A stretch of DNA of 64,000 nt from Streptomyces sp. BK239 (GCF_004217285.1 NZ_SHKS01000003.1:693771-757770); one strand, 5' to 3'. Counted from the first letter of the stretch, positions 9,580 through 19,080 are shown. Numbers and translations: made by a program. The notes: generated by a model from the sequence alone, not told the origin.

Positions 9580-10583
9580 GCCGCGACCTCCCGCTCCGAA
9601 GACGTCTCCACCAAACCCGCCGTACCGGACGCGCCCGTTGACCCCGCCACTGCCGCCGCGTCCCGGGCGATCCCGAGGAACGCCTCCTCCAGCGACGCCG
9701 ACCGCACGTCCAGCTCCCGCAGCTCGACCCCGGCCCGTTCGGCCCAGACCAGCAGCCCGGTGGCCGCCCGCTGCAACTCCCGTGTCCGCAGCCGCACGAC
9801 CCGGTCGTCGACCTCGTGGCCGCACACGCCCAGCTCGCCCAGCGGCGGCAGGTCCCCGAGGAAGTACCCCTCGGGCAGCCGGAAGGAGATCCGGGAGGGC
9901 TGGGCGGCGGTCACCTCGGCGGGTGTGCCGGCGGCCGCGATGCGCCCCTGGTGCAGGATGGCCAGCCGGTCGGCGAGGCCCTCCGCCTCCTCCAGGTAGT
10001 GCGTGGTCAGCAGCACCGTCGTCCCGGCGTCGCGCAGCGAGCGGACCAGGTTCCAGGTGTCGCGGCGGCCCTCGGCGTCCAGGCCGGTGGTCGGCTCGTC
10101 GAGGAACAGCACCTCGGGCTCGCCGAGCAGCGCGAGCGCCAGGTCGAGCCGGCGCCGCTCACCACCGGACAGCTGCTTCACCCGTACGCCGGCCTTCCCG
10201 GCGAGCCCTACGAGGCCCAGCGCCTCGTCGACCGGGCGGGCGCCGCTGACGCAGCCCGCCCACATCCGCGCGGTCTCCCTGACGGTCAGCTCCGAGGGGA
10301 AGCCGCCTTCCTGCAGCATCACCCCGGTGCGCGGCCGTACGGCGGCACGGTCGGCGTGAGGATCGTGTCCGAGGACCCGCACCCGTCCGCCGTCGGGCCG
10401 CGTCAGCCCCTCCAGCAGTTCGACCGTCGAGGTCTTCCCGGCCCCGTTCGTGCCCAGCAGCGCGAAGACCTCGCCGCGGCCGACGTGGAAGGAGATCCCG
10501 CGGACCGCCTCGAACCCGCCCCCGTACACACGCCGGAGGTCGGTGACCTCGATCACGTGCTCATTCGTGTCCCTGGCTTCCAT
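9576..10583 (-). CDS. ABC transporter ATP-binding protein
   Basis: A 335-residue ATPase of the drug-exporter (CcmA/DrrA-like) group. Walker A is GTNGAGKT (44-51), the Q-loop is MLQEGGF, the signature LSGGE (138-142), Walker B LFLDEP (159-164) and the H-loop TTHYLEEAE. About 110 residues after the nucleotide-binding domain resemble the accessory tail of DrrA-type proteins. It is the first gene of a four-gene minus-strand operon with permease, sensor kinase and response regulator. The ATG at 10583 has only a weak ribosome-binding site. Confidence 0.93.
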   Translation of the reverse strand: MEARDTNEHVIEVTDLRRVYGGGFEAVRGISFHVGRGEVFALLGTNGAGKTSTVELLEGLTRPDGGRVRVLGHDPHADRAAVRPRTGVMLQEGGFPSELTVRETARMWAGCVSGARPVDEALGLVGLAGKAGVRVKQLSGGERRRLDLALALLGEPEVLFLDEPTTGLDAEGRRDTWNLVRSLRDAGTTVLLTTHYLEEAEGLADRLAILHQGRIAAAGTPAEVTAAQPSRISFRLPEGYFLGDLPPLGELGVCGHEVDDRVVRLRTRELQRAATGLLVWAERAGVELRELDVRSASLEEAFLGIARDAAAVAGSTGASGTAGLVETSSEREVAA

Positions 10584-10703
10584 GACTTCAGCGTCCCGGC
10601 AGGCGGACGCCGTCGGCAGTGCGCGCTGTCACCACTCCGTATGACAAATGTCAGAAGGCGGCAGGCGGGGAGTGATCGCACGACACGGTGAAGGCACACG
10701 AAA

Positions 10704-10730
10704 AGACCCCGGTCCGATGGACCGGGGTCT
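10704..10730. terminator. Terminator of the second tRNA-Gly gene
   Basis: Perfect 12-bp stem (10704-10715 with 10719-10730) with a 3-base loop and A-rich flank, just 3' of the minus-strand tRNA-Gly. Its sequence is closely similar to the hairpin at 6712-6742 beside the other copy. Confidence 0.8.
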
Positions 10731-10738
10731 GATTCCCG

Positions 10739-10811
10739 AGCGGACGACGAGGTTCGAACTCGCGACCTCAACCTTGGCAAGGTTGCGCTCTACCAACTGA
10801 GCTACGTCCGC
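10739..10811 (-). tRNA. tRNA-Gly (anticodon GCC), second copy
   Basis: Identical over all 73 nt to the gene at 6750-6822, with the same acceptor, anticodon loop CTTGCCA and T loop. Likely a recent duplicate kept for dosage of the major GGC codon tRNA. Confidence 0.97.
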
Positions 10812-10891
10812 ATTGCCTCCGACCGGCTCTCACCGATCGGCGCGAGCACCAGCCTACCCGATCGAACAGCGTGATCGGGACGGTGATGCAG

Positions 10892-10963
10892 AGCGGGTGA
10901 CAGGGATCGCACACTGCGCCTTCCCCCTGGAAGGGGGATGTTCTACTACTGAACTACACCCGC
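10892..10963 (-). tRNA. Atypical tRNA-Gly-like gene (anticodon UCC)
   Basis: A 72-nt minus-strand cloverleaf with perfect acceptor (GCGGGTG/CACCCGC), D stem (GTTC/GAAC) and anticodon stem (TCCCC/GGGGA), anticodon loop CTTCCAG and discriminator U. Three conserved features are missing. The D loop is AGTAGTA, without the G18G19 pair. The T loop is TGCGATC, with G in place of U55. The canonical T-stem strands CAGTG and CCTGT hardly pair; a shifted 4-bp pairing is the best alternative. It may be a degenerate gene, or a tRNA specialised away from translation (see findings). Confidence 0.75.
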
Positions 10964-11110
10964 GTGGCCTCCGTGAGCTGGGCTTTTCGGCCCTGCCCGG
11001 CGGCGTGCTCCAGACATTAGCCGACCATGTGGGGGGTAGCGCAAGTCGGTTGCCCCCGGGGGCCGCTGAGGACCCCGGGGGGACGCCGGCGCGATGCGGA
11101 CGCGGGCGGT

Positions 11111-11428
11111 TCAGCGGGCGTCGGCGAACGCCTCGTAGACCTTCTTCGGGATCCGTCCGCGCGCGGGGACCTCCAGCTTGTTGGCCTGGGCCCAGGCCCG
11201 GACAGCCGCCGGGTCCGGGGCGACCTCGGTCTGCCGGTACGCCTTGCCGGACCTGGACCGCTTGCGGCCGGCCTCCACGTAGGGAGCGAGCGCCTTGCGC
11301 AGTTTCCTGGCATTGGCTTCATTCAGGTCGATCTCGTACGACTTGCCGTCGAGTCCGAAGGCGATCGTTTCCGCCGCTTCCGAGCCGTCGATGTCGTCAA
11401 AGAGAGTGACCACGACCTTCTGCGCCAC
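11111..11428 (-). CDS. Lsr2-family nucleoid-associated protein
   Basis: A 105-residue DNA-bridging protein that silences AT-rich DNA in actinobacteria. The N-terminal dimerisation domain starts AQKVVVTLFDDIDGSEAAET and continues LDGKSYEIDLNEANARKLR; the C-terminal DNA-binding domain has the W-containing helix VRAWAQANKLEVP and the minor-groove RGR clamp (ARGRIPKKVYEAF). Streptomyces usually have two paralogues; the position just upstream of purS matches the one called LsrL, from memory. The GTG at 11428 gives the conserved AQKVVV start and has a GAAGGGA site upstream. It is divergent from purS across a 334-bp region of lower GC. Confidence 0.93.
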   Translation of the reverse strand: MAQKVVVTLFDDIDGSEAAETIAFGLDGKSYEIDLNEANARKLRKALAPYVEAGRKRSRSGKAYRQTEVAPDPAAVRAWAQANKLEVPARGRIPKKVYEAFADAR

Positions 11429-11762
11429 GAATATCGGTCCCTTCGTTCGGCACGGCATACAGCTCAGCTGCCTGCGACATGCCGAGTCTCGGCTATTTCC
11501 AATTCATTTGTACAGTGCGCGGCAATGCAATGTGAAGCTCGACTAAATCTGTCCGCGTGTCCGAGTGCAATAGGTATCCGGGGTTCATCGGGGATCTTTC
11601 CCGTAACTTTTCGCGTACGTCCCCTTCCGGTACCGGATCGTGATGGTTGTCACGTAGCTTCCTACAACTCTACTCGCGTAGAAATTTTGTGCGGGTAGTC
11701 TGAAGACACCTGTTGGAGACATCTGCGGGCACCTGCTCAGCACCACAACACCGGGAGTGCCA
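11429..11762. promoter_or_regulatory. Divergent promoter region of the lsr2-like gene and purSQL
   Basis: This 334-bp region is clearly less GC-rich than its surroundings. Reading toward purS there is a possible -35 TTGTCA at 11647-11652 and a possible -10 TAGTCT at 11696-11701, but they do not pair at normal spacing, so more than one promoter may exist. No coding frame with Streptomyces codon bias was seen. Confidence 0.4.
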
Positions 11763-12026
11763 GTGGCACGCGTCGTAGTCGACGTCATGCTCAAGCCGGA
11801 GATCCTCGACCCCCAGGGCCAGGCGGTGCAGCGCGCACTGCCGCGGCTCGGTTTCGAGGGGATCTCCGACGTACGTCAGGGAAAGCGATTCGAACTGGAA
11901 GTTGACGGCCCGGTCGACGAGGCCGCGCTCGCCCGCATCCATGATCTTGCGGAATCCTTCCTCGCCAACACCGTGATCGAGGACTTCACCGTCAAGGTGG
12001 AGGAAGTCGCGGAGGCCGCGAAGTGA
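11763..12026 (+). CDS. purS: Phosphoribosylformylglycinamidine synthase subunit PurS
   Basis: PurS is the small structural subunit that joins PurQ and PurL to form FGAM synthase, which converts FGAR to FGAM. The 87-residue protein has the family pattern [20 protein letters not shown] and [13 protein letters not shown]. The GTG at 11763 is preferred over GTG 11757 because GGGAG lies 5 bases upstream of it. The stop codon overlaps the purQ start by 4 bases. Confidence 0.95.
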   Translation: MARVVVDVMLKPEILDPQGQAVQRALPRLGFEGISDVRQGKRFELEVDGPVDEAALARIHDLAESFLANTVIEDFTVKVEEVAEAAK

Positions 12027-12703
12027 CCGCTCGTATTGGCGTCGTCACTTTCCCGGGCAGCCTCGACGACCGGGACACCCAGCGCGCGATCCGCCTCGCG
12101 GGCGCCGAACCGGTCGCTCTGTGGCACAAGGACAAGAACCTCCACCAGGTCGACGCCGTGGTGCTGTGCGGGGGCTTCTCCTACGGCGACTATCTGCGCG
12201 CCGGAGCCATCGCGCGCTTCTCGCCGGTGATGGAGCCCCTCATCGAGCAGGCCAAGGCCGGGCTGCCGGTCCTCGGCATCTGCAACGGCTTCCAGATCCT
12301 CACCGAGGCCCACCTCCTCCCGGGCGCGATGCTCGGCAACGACCACCTCCACTTCATCTGCCGCGACCAGAAGCTGCGGGTGGAGAACGCGGACACCGCC
12401 TGGACCGTCGACTACACGGCCGGCCAGGAGATCCACATCCCGCTGAAGAACATGGACGGCCGGTACGTCGCCGACGAGTACACCCTCGACAAGCTGGAGG
12501 CCGAGGGCAGGGTCGCGTTCCGCTACAGGGACTTCAACCCCAACGGCTCGCTCCGCGACATCGCCGGCATCGCCAACGAGGCCGGCAACGTCGTGGGCCT
12601 CATGCCGCACCCGGAGCACGCCGTCGAGCCCCTCATCGGCTCCGGCCGCACCGACGGCCTCCCGTTCTTCACCTCGATCCTCAAGAAGCTGGTCAACGCA
12701 TGA
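12023..12703 (+). CDS. purQ: Phosphoribosylformylglycinamidine synthase subunit PurQ (glutaminase)
   Basis: PurQ releases ammonia from glutamine and passes it to PurL. The 226-residue class I amidotransferase has the nucleophile cysteine in [10 protein letters not shown] and the His-Glu pair in MPHPEHAVE. It overlaps purS (GTGA) at its start and purL (ATGA) at its end, which makes the three genes a coupled purSQL operon with matched subunit output. Confidence 0.97.
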   Translation: MTARIGVVTFPGSLDDRDTQRAIRLAGAEPVALWHKDKNLHQVDAVVLCGGFSYGDYLRAGAIARFSPVMEPLIEQAKAGLPVLGICNGFQILTEAHLLPGAMLGNDHLHFICRDQKLRVENADTAWTVDYTAGQEIHIPLKNMDGRYVADEYTLDKLEAEGRVAFRYRDFNPNGSLRDIAGIANEAGNVVGLMPHPEHAVEPLIGSGRTDGLPFFTSILKKLVNA

Positions 12704-14958
12704 GCCGGACGCCTCTGGACACGGTCGAGCACGCGGCCGCGACCCCCGACGTCGAGCTGCCCTGGGCCGAACTCGGCCTGAAGAAGGACGAGTACGAGCG
12801 GGTGGTGGAGATCCTCGGCCGCCGCCCGACCGGCGCCGAGCTCGCCATGTACTCCGTCATGTGGTCCGAGCACTGCTCGTACAAGTCCTCCAAGGTCCAC
12901 CTGCGCCAGTTCGGCGAGAAGGCGCCGCAGAGCGACGCCCTCCTCGTCGGCATCGGCGAGAACGCCGGTGTCGTCGACGTCGGCCAGGGCTACGCGGTCA
13001 CCTTCAAGGTGGAGTCGCACAACCACCCCTCCTACGTCGAGCCCTACCAGGGCGCGGCCACCGGTGTGGGCGGCATCGTGCGCGACATCATCGCGATGGG
13101 CGCCCGCCCGGTCGCCGTCGTCGACCCGCTGCGCTTCGGCGCGGCCGACCACCCCGACACCAAGCGCGTCCTGCCCGGCGTCGTCGCCGGCATCGGCGGC
13201 TACGGCAACTGCCTGGGCCTGCCCAACATCGGCGGCGAGGTCGTCTTCGACGCCTGCTACCAGGGCAACCCGCTGGTCAACGCCGGCGCCATCGGTGTGA
13301 TGCGGCACGAGGACATCCATCTCGCCAAGGCGTCCGGCGCGGGCAACAAGGTCATCCTCTACGGGGCCCGCACCGGCGGCGACGGCATCGGCGGCGCGTC
13401 GATCCTCGCGTCCGAGACCTTCGACGACGCCAAGCCGTCGAAGCGTCCCGCGGTCCAGGTCGGCGACCCCTTCCAGGAGAAACTCCTCATCGAGTGCACC
13501 CTGGAGGCCTTCCGGGAGAAGCTCGTCGTCGGCATCCAGGACCTCGGCGCGGCGGGCCTGTCCTGCGCCACCTCCGAGCTGGCCTCCAACGGCTCCGGCG
13601 GCATGCGCGTCACCCTGGACGACGTACCGCTGCGCGACTCCACGCTCTCGCCCGAGGAGATCCTCATGAGCGAGTCGCAGGAACGCATGTGCGCGGTCGT
13701 CGAGCCGGAGAAGGTCGACCGCTTCCTCGCGATCTGCGACAAGTGGGACGTCATCGCCACCGTCATCGGTGAGGTGACCGACGGCGACCGCCTGGAGATC
13801 TACTGGCACGGCGGCAAGATCGTCGACGTCGACCCGCGCACGGTCGCCCATGACGGCCCGGTGTACGAGCGCCCCTACGCCCGCCCGGACTGGCAGGACG
13901 CCCTCCAGGCCGACGACGCGAACAAGCTGCCCCGGCCGGAGACGTCCGAGGCGCTGCGGAAGCAGGTCCTGAAGCTGGTCGGCTCCCCCAACCAGGCCTC
14001 CAAGCAGTGGATCACCTCCCAGTACGACCACTTCGTGCAGGGCAACACCGTCCTCGCCCAGCCCGAGGACTCCGGCATGATCCGCATCGACGAGGAGACC
14101 GGCCTCGGCGTCGCCATCGCCACCGACGGCAACGGCCGCTACGCCAAGCTGGACCCGTACCACGGCGCCCAGCTGGCCCTCGCCGAGGCGTACCGCAACG
14201 TCGCCACCACCGGCGCCAAGCCGCTCGCCGTCTCCGACTGCCTGAACTTCGGCTCGCCCGAGGACCCGGCCGTCATGTGGCAGTTCGCGGAGGCCATCCG
14301 CGGTCTCGCCGACGCCTGCCAGCAGCTCGGCACCCCGGTGACCGGCGGCAACGTCTCGCTCTACAACCAGACGGGCGAGGTCGCCATCCACCCGACCCCG
14401 GTCGTGGCCGTCCTCGGCGTCATCGACGACGTGACCCGCCGCACCCCGGTCGCCTTCCAGGAGGAAGGACAGCTGCTCTACCTCCTCGGCGACACCCGCG
14501 AGGAGTTCGGCGGCTCGGCCTGGTCCCAGGTCGTCCACGACCACCTCGGCGGTCTGCCGCCCAAGGTGGACCTGGAGCGGGAACGGCTCCTCGCCGAGAT
14601 CCTGATCTCCGCCTCCCGCGACGGCATGATCGACTCCGCGCACGACCTGTCCGACGGCGGTCTGATCCAGGCGGTCGTCGAGTCGGCGCTGCTGGGCGGC
14701 AAGGGTGCGCGGCTGATCGTCCCGGACGGGCTGGACGCGTTCACCTTCCTGTTCTCGGAGTCGGCCGGTCGCGCGGTCGTCGCCGTCCCGCGCTCGGAGG
14801 AGCTCCGCTTCAACGACATGTGCGGCGCCCGGGGTCTGCCGGCCACCCGCATCGGCGTGGTCGACGGGGACACCGTGGACGTCCAGGGCGAGTTCGCGCT
14901 CTCCCTGGCCGAACTGCGCACGGCGCACGAGGAGACCATCCCGGCGCTGCTGGCGTAG
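12700..14958 (+). CDS. purL: Phosphoribosylformylglycinamidine synthase subunit PurL
   Basis: PurL is the ATP-dependent synthetase subunit that makes FGAM. The 752-residue length is that of the small PurL that needs separate PurS and PurQ. Recognisable segments are [47 protein letters not shown] and, in the second half, [10 protein letters not shown] and DLSDGGL. The ATG at 12700 overlaps the purQ stop (ATGA). An 18-bp hairpin terminator 33 bases after the stop ends the operon. Confidence 0.97.
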   Translation: MSRTPLDTVEHAAATPDVELPWAELGLKKDEYERVVEILGRRPTGAELAMYSVMWSEHCSYKSSKVHLRQFGEKAPQSDALLVGIGENAGVVDVGQGYAVTFKVESHNHPSYVEPYQGAATGVGGIVRDIIAMGARPVAVVDPLRFGAADHPDTKRVLPGVVAGIGGYGNCLGLPNIGGEVVFDACYQGNPLVNAGAIGVMRHEDIHLAKASGAGNKVILYGARTGGDGIGGASILASETFDDAKPSKRPAVQVGDPFQEKLLIECTLEAFREKLVVGIQDLGAAGLSCATSELASNGSGGMRVTLDDVPLRDSTLSPEEILMSESQERMCAVVEPEKVDRFLAICDKWDVIATVIGEVTDGDRLEIYWHGGKIVDVDPRTVAHDGPVYERPYARPDWQDALQADDANKLPRPETSEALRKQVLKLVGSPNQASKQWITSQYDHFVQGNTVLAQPEDSGMIRIDEETGLGVAIATDGNGRYAKLDPYHGAQLALAEAYRNVATTGAKPLAVSDCLNFGSPEDPAVMWQFAEAIRGLADACQQLGTPVTGGNVSLYNQTGEVAIHPTPVVAVLGVIDDVTRRTPVAFQEEGQLLYLLGDTREEFGGSAWSQVVHDHLGGLPPKVDLERERLLAEILISASRDGMIDSAHDLSDGGLIQAVVESALLGGKGARLIVPDGLDAFTFLFSESAGRAVVAVPRSEELRFNDMCGARGLPATRIGVVDGDTVDVQGEFALSLAELRTAHEETIPALLA

Positions 14959-14991
14959 GAGCCGCACGGCCTGCTGAGCCGTCGTACGACG

Positions 14992-15040
14992 CCGAAGGCC
15001 CCGCCCGTCCGAGACGGTTCTCGACGGGCGGGGCCTTCGG
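14992..15040 (+). terminator. Terminator of the purSQL operon
   Basis: Perfect 18-bp inverted repeat (14992-15009 with 15023-15040) around a 13-base loop, starting 33 bases after the purL stop. There is no U-run, as is common in Streptomyces. Confidence 0.88.
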
Positions 15041-15063
15041 CCGTCCCCGGGTGGGCCGCCGCA

Positions 15064-15076
15064 TAGGCTCATGGGC
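15064..15076 (+). promoter_or_regulatory. Candidate -10 element, leaderless start at 15077
   Basis: TAGGCT at 15064-15069 is the same hexamer as upstream of purD and is again followed by 7 bases and then an ATG (15077). This favours ATG 15077 over ATG 15071, which would lie inside the spacer. Confidence 0.5.
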
Positions 15077-15874
15077 ATGTCCCCGGCGAAGAAGCGCACC
15101 AGGAGCTACGACCCCGCCAGGATCCGCGCGGCCGTCCTCGGCCAGCTCGGGCACGTCCATCTGGCCGTCCGCCGGCTCACCCCCGAACAGCTGGCCCTCC
15201 CGACACGGCTCGACGGATGGAACGTGCGGGCGCTGGTCGCGCACGTCGGGACAGCCCTAACGGCCGTCGGCCGGGCCCTCGACCTCCCGGAGCCGGCACG
15301 ACAGGACGCAACGGTCCTCGACTGGCCGTTCGCCACCGCCGCGAACGCCGCGGCCATCGACGAGTCCGCCCGCGCGCTCGCCGAGCGCACCCCCGACCTG
15401 GACGTCCATCTCACCGGCGTGGCCCGGCAGCTCGCCGAGCAGCTCGACGCCCACCCCGGCGACAGGCTGCTGCAGACCGCGGCCGGGGCCATGCCGCTCG
15501 GCGACTACCTGGTCACGCGTGCCGTCGAACTCGTCGTCCACACCGATGACCTCAACGCCGCCGTCCCCGGTCTGGACGTCCCCCACGACCGCCAGGCCCT
15601 CGCCGCCGCCACCCGGCTCCTCGCCGACGCCCTCGCGGTCAGGGCCCCCGGCGGAGCGACCGAGGTGCGGGTGCCGCCGTTCGCCGTCGTGCAGTGCGTC
15701 GAGGGTCCCAGGCACACCCGGGGCACCCCGCCCAACGTCGTCGAGACCGACCCGCTGACCTGGATCCGGCTGGCGACCGGACGGCTCACCTGGGCGGACG
15801 CGGTCGCCGGGGCGAAGGTGAGCGCGAGCGGCGAGCGCGCCGACCTCGCCTCTTTGCTGCCGCTGATGTCCTGA
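15077..15874 (+). CDS. Maleylpyruvate isomerase-family, mycothiol-dependent enzyme
   Basis: A 265-residue DinB-fold protein. The N-terminal domain has the family's RLDGWNVRALVAHVGT helix with a metal-ligand histidine and a second site in VTRAVELVVHTDDLN; the C-terminal about 90 residues (from PPFAVVQCVEGP to WADAVAGAKVSASGERADL) look like the bacterial sterol-carrier-like domain often fused to these proteins. Members use mycothiol as cofactor; the substrate here cannot be told. It lies between the purL terminator and purF on the same strand. ATG 15071 is an alternative start. Confidence 0.8.
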   Translation: MSPAKKRTRSYDPARIRAAVLGQLGHVHLAVRRLTPEQLALPTRLDGWNVRALVAHVGTALTAVGRALDLPEPARQDATVLDWPFATAANAAAIDESARALAERTPDLDVHLTGVARQLAEQLDAHPGDRLLQTAAGAMPLGDYLVTRAVELVVHTDDLNAAVPGLDVPHDRQALAAATRLLADALAVRAPGGATEVRVPPFAVVQCVEGPRHTRGTPPNVVETDPLTWIRLATGRLTWADAVAGAKVSASGERADLASLLPLMS

Positions 15875-15920
15875 CACGACGCCGATCGGTGTGCGACACC
15901 TCACTCGCGCCTTGGAGAAG

Positions 15921-15958
15921 GGCTCCGGGGCGGGTGTCGCGGGAGCGCTCCCGGAGCC
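15921..15958 (+). terminator. Possible terminator upstream of purF
   Basis: A 9-bp inverted repeat (15921-15929 with 15950-15958) lies 47 bases after the preceding stop. It would isolate purF from the upstream gene. The pairing is imperfect beyond the core. Confidence 0.5.
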
Positions 15959-16055
15959 TTCGAGAAGTAGCGAAACACGGAGCTGACCTGCGCAAACGCG
16001 CTCCGGGAAGGAGCCCGGGGCAGCTCAAGATCGAGTTACCGGCGAGTATCCCCAA

Positions 16056-16092
16056 TTCGGACCAGTGGACGACCTCGCCTACACTCGATGTC
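16056..16092 (+). promoter_or_regulatory. Candidate purF promoter
   Basis: TTCGGA (16056-16061), 18 bases, then TACACT (16080-16085), followed by 7 bases and the GTG of purF. No ribosome-binding site precedes the GTG. The spacing equals that at purD and at 15077, consistent with a leaderless transcript. Confidence 0.55.
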
Positions 16093-17619
16093 GTGCCACG
16101 TGGTGACGGTCGACTCAGTCATGATCTGCTCCCCGGCGAGAAGGGCCCCCAGGACGCTTGCGGCGTCTTCGGTGTCTGGGCTCCGGGTGAAGAGGTCGCC
16201 AAGCTCACTTACTTCGGGCTCTACGCCCTCCAGCATCGGGGTCAGGAATCCGCGGGAATCGCGGTGAGCAACGGCTCCCAGATCCTCGTCTTCAAGGACA
16301 TGGGCCTCGTGTCCCAGGTCTTCGACGAGACCTCCCTCGGTTCGCTCCAGGGTCACATCGCGGTCGGACACGCCCGCTACTCGACCACCGGCGCCTCCGT
16401 GTGGGAGAACGCCCAGCCGACGTTCCGCGCCACCGCGCACGGATCGATCGCGCTCGGCCACAACGGCAATCTCGTCAACACCGCCCAGCTCGCCGAGATG
16501 GTCGCCGACCTGCCCAAGCAGGAGGGGCGCACCCAGCGTGTGGCGGCCACCAACGACACCGACCTGCTCACCGCGCTCCTCGCGGCCCAGGTCGACGAGG
16601 ACGGCAAGCCCCTGACCATCGAGGAGGCCGCCCACGCGGTCCTGCCGAAGGTCCGCGGCGCCTTCTCCCTCGTCTTCATGGACGAGCACACCCTCTACGC
16701 AGGCCGCGACCCGCAGGGCATCCGCCCGCTGGTCCTCGGCCGGCTGGAGCGCGGCTGGGTCGTCGCCTCCGAGACCGCCGCCCTCGACATCACGGGCGCC
16801 AGCTTCGTCCGCGAGATAGAGCCGGGCGAGTTCGTGGCGATCGACGAGAACGGTCTGCGCACCTCCCGATTCGCGGAAGCGAAGCCCAAGGGCTGCGTCT
16901 TCGAGTACGTGTACCTGGCCCGCCCGGACACCGACATCGCCGGGCGCAACGTGTACCTCTCCCGCGTGGAGATGGGCCGCAAGCTCGCCAAGGAGGCGCC
17001 GGCCGAGGCCGACCTGGTGATAGCGACCCCGGAGTCCGGCACCCCGGCCGCCATCGGCTACGCGGAGGCCTCCGGAATCCCCTTCGGCTCCGGCCTGGTC
17101 AAGAACGCCTACGTCGGCCGGACCTTCATCCAGCCCTCGCAGACCATCCGGCAGCTCGGCATCCGCCTGAAGCTGAACCCGCTGAAGGAAGTCATCAAGG
17201 GCAAGCGCCTGGTCGTCGTCGACGACTCCATCGTGCGCGGCAACACCCAGCGCGCCCTGGTCCGCATGCTGCGCGAGGCGGGCGCCGCCGAGGTCCACAT
17301 CCGGATCTCCTCGCCGCCGGTGAAGTGGCCCTGCTTCTTCGGCATCGACTTCGCCACGCGCGCGGAGCTCATCGCCAACGGCATGACCATCGACGAGATC
17401 GGCACCTCGCTCGGCGCCGACTCCCTGGCGTACATCTCCATCGACGGCATGATCGAGGCGACCACCATCGCCAAGCCGAACCTGTGCCGCGCCTGCTTCG
17501 ACGGCGAGTACCCGATGGAACTCCCGGACCCCGAGCTGCTCGGCAAGCAGCTGCTGGAGACGGAGCTGGCCGCCGGCCCCGCCGCCACGGCCGCCGCCGA
17601 CGCGATCCGCCGCCCGTAG
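16093..17619 (+). CDS. purF: Amidophosphoribosyltransferase
   Basis: PurF catalyses the committed step of purine synthesis, PRPP plus glutamine to phosphoribosylamine. The 508-residue protein has a short propeptide ending KGPQDA before the catalytic cysteine of CGVFGVWAPGEE, the class II amidotransferase segments GHARYSTTG and LGHNGNL, and the PRPP loop LVVVDDSIVRGNT. Cysteines in CFFGIDF and the C-terminal LCRACFDGEYP suggest the iron-sulfur-containing type found in Bacillus. GTG 16093 has no ribosome-binding site. purM follows 44 bases downstream. Confidence 0.96.
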   Translation: MPRGDGRLSHDLLPGEKGPQDACGVFGVWAPGEEVAKLTYFGLYALQHRGQESAGIAVSNGSQILVFKDMGLVSQVFDETSLGSLQGHIAVGHARYSTTGASVWENAQPTFRATAHGSIALGHNGNLVNTAQLAEMVADLPKQEGRTQRVAATNDTDLLTALLAAQVDEDGKPLTIEEAAHAVLPKVRGAFSLVFMDEHTLYAGRDPQGIRPLVLGRLERGWVVASETAALDITGASFVREIEPGEFVAIDENGLRTSRFAEAKPKGCVFEYVYLARPDTDIAGRNVYLSRVEMGRKLAKEAPAEADLVIATPESGTPAAIGYAEASGIPFGSGLVKNAYVGRTFIQPSQTIRQLGIRLKLNPLKEVIKGKRLVVVDDSIVRGNTQRALVRMLREAGAAEVHIRISSPPVKWPCFFGIDFATRAELIANGMTIDEIGTSLGADSLAYISIDGMIEATTIAKPNLCRACFDGEYPMELPDPELLGKQLLETELAAGPAATAAADAIRRP

Positions 17620-17663
17620 ACGGTCCGTAACACCCGCCGTACGACACGAAGGTTCTCCTAGCC

Positions 17664-18743
17664 ATGTCTGAGACCCCCATCGCCGAGGGCGGCGCCAGCT
17701 ACGCAGCCGCGGGCGTCGACATCGACGCGGGCGACCGCGCCGTCGAGCTGATGAAGGAGTGGGTGAAGAAGACGCAGCGCCCCGAGGTCCTCGGCGGCCT
17801 CGGCGGCTTCGCCGGCCTCTTCGACGCCTCCGCCCTCAAGCGCTACGAGCGCCCGCTGCTCGCCTCCGCCACGGACGGCGTCGGCACCAAGGTGGACGTC
17901 GCGCGCCGGCTCGGCGTCTACGACACCATCGGCCACGACCTGGTCGCCATGGTCATGGACGACATCGTGGTGTGCGGCGCGGAGCCGCTGTTCATGACCG
18001 ACTACATCTGCGTCGGCAAGGTCCACCCCGAGCGGGTCGCCGCCATCGTCAAGGGCATCGCCGAGGGCTGTGTGCTGGCCGGCTGCGCCCTGGTGGGCGG
18101 TGAGACGGCCGAGCACCCGGGCCTGCTCGGAGAGGACGACTTCGACGTCGCCGGCGCCGGTACGGGCGTCGTGGAGGCCGACCGCCTGCTGGGACCCGAC
18201 CGCATCCGCACGGGTGACACGGTGATCGCCATGGCGGCCTCCGGCCTTCACTCCAACGGGTACTCCCTCGTCCGGCACGTCCTGCTGGACCAGGCCGGCC
18301 TCTCCCTCGACGCGCACGTCGAGGAGTTCGGCCGCACCCTGGGCGAGGAGCTCCTGGTGCCGACGAAGATCTACTCGCTCGACTGCCTGGCGCTCACCCG
18401 CACCACCGACGTCCACGCCTTCTCGCACATCACCGGCGGCGGCCTCGCGGCCAACCTCGCCCGGGTCGTCCCGGACGGGCTGCACGCCGTCGTCGACCGC
18501 TCCACCTGGACGCCCGCCCCGGTGTTCGACCTCGTCGGCAGGACGGGCCGGGTCGAGCGGCTGGAGCTGGAGAAGACGCTGAACATGGGCGTGGGCATGA
18601 TCGCCGTGGTCCCGGCGGACTCCACCGACGTGGCCCTGGCGACGCTGGCCGACCGAGGGGTCGACGCCTGGGTCGCCGGCGAGATCACCGAGCGCGGCGA
18701 GCACCCCACGGGGGCGCAGCTCGTCGGGGACTACGCGGTCTGA
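17664..18743 (+). CDS. purM: Phosphoribosylformylglycinamidine cyclo-ligase (AIR synthetase)
   Basis: PurM closes the imidazole ring, turning FGAM into AIR with ATP. The 359-residue protein has YAAAGVDIDAGDRAVELM near the N-terminus, LLASATDGVGTK, DDIVVCGAEPLFMTDY, GGETAEHPG and HITGGGLAANL, all typical of PurM. It is probably cotranscribed with purF (44-base gap) and is followed by a strong hairpin. Confidence 0.97.
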   Translation: MSETPIAEGGASYAAAGVDIDAGDRAVELMKEWVKKTQRPEVLGGLGGFAGLFDASALKRYERPLLASATDGVGTKVDVARRLGVYDTIGHDLVAMVMDDIVVCGAEPLFMTDYICVGKVHPERVAAIVKGIAEGCVLAGCALVGGETAEHPGLLGEDDFDVAGAGTGVVEADRLLGPDRIRTGDTVIAMAASGLHSNGYSLVRHVLLDQAGLSLDAHVEEFGRTLGEELLVPTKIYSLDCLALTRTTDVHAFSHITGGGLAANLARVVPDGLHAVVDRSTWTPAPVFDLVGRTGRVERLELEKTLNMGVGMIAVVPADSTDVALATLADRGVDAWVAGEITERGEHPTGAQLVGDYAV

Positions 18744-18778
18744 CGCCTGCGAGCGCCGGGCCCCGCACGCAGCACAAG

Positions 18779-18810
18779 ACCCGGTCGGCGACCGAAGTCA
18801 CCGACCGGGT
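18779..18810. terminator. Terminator between purM and the DUF3073 gene
   Basis: Inverted repeat with a perfect 10-bp outer stem (18779-18788 with 18801-18810) that extends inward past one mismatch to a CGAA loop. It lies between convergent genes and can serve both. Confidence 0.82.
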
Positions 18811-18828
18811 GAGTGCACTGATGCAGGG

Positions 18829-19080
18829 TCAAGCGCCGCGACGGTGTTGGTGCGGGGACTCCTCGTCCTCGCCATCGTCGTCGTCCCCGTACAGCTCGGC
18901 GTACCGGGCGTACGGGTCGTCGTCCTGCTCATCGTCCTCGAACGGCTCGCCATTCGGCGGCATGTTCGATGGCGATGCGCCCAGCTCTTCGGCCAGGCGT
19001 GAGAGATCCGTCCCGCCGCTGTTGTACTTCAGCTGGCGGGCGACCTTCGCTTGCTTGGCCTTGGCCCGGCCGCGCCCCAT
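18829..19080 (-). CDS. DUF3073 domain-containing protein
   Basis: An 83-residue protein with a basic N-terminus (MGRGRAKAKQAKVARQLKYN), the conserved core SGGTDLSRLAEELG and a strongly acidic tail rich in D, E and Y. This is the pattern of the small actinobacterial DUF3073 family, of unknown function. It is present next to purM in other Streptomyces, from memory. Convergent with purM. Confidence 0.88.
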   Translation of the reverse strand: MGRGRAKAKQAKVARQLKYNSGGTDLSRLAEELGASPSNMPPNGEPFEDDEQDDDPYARYAELYGDDDDGEDEESPHQHRRGA

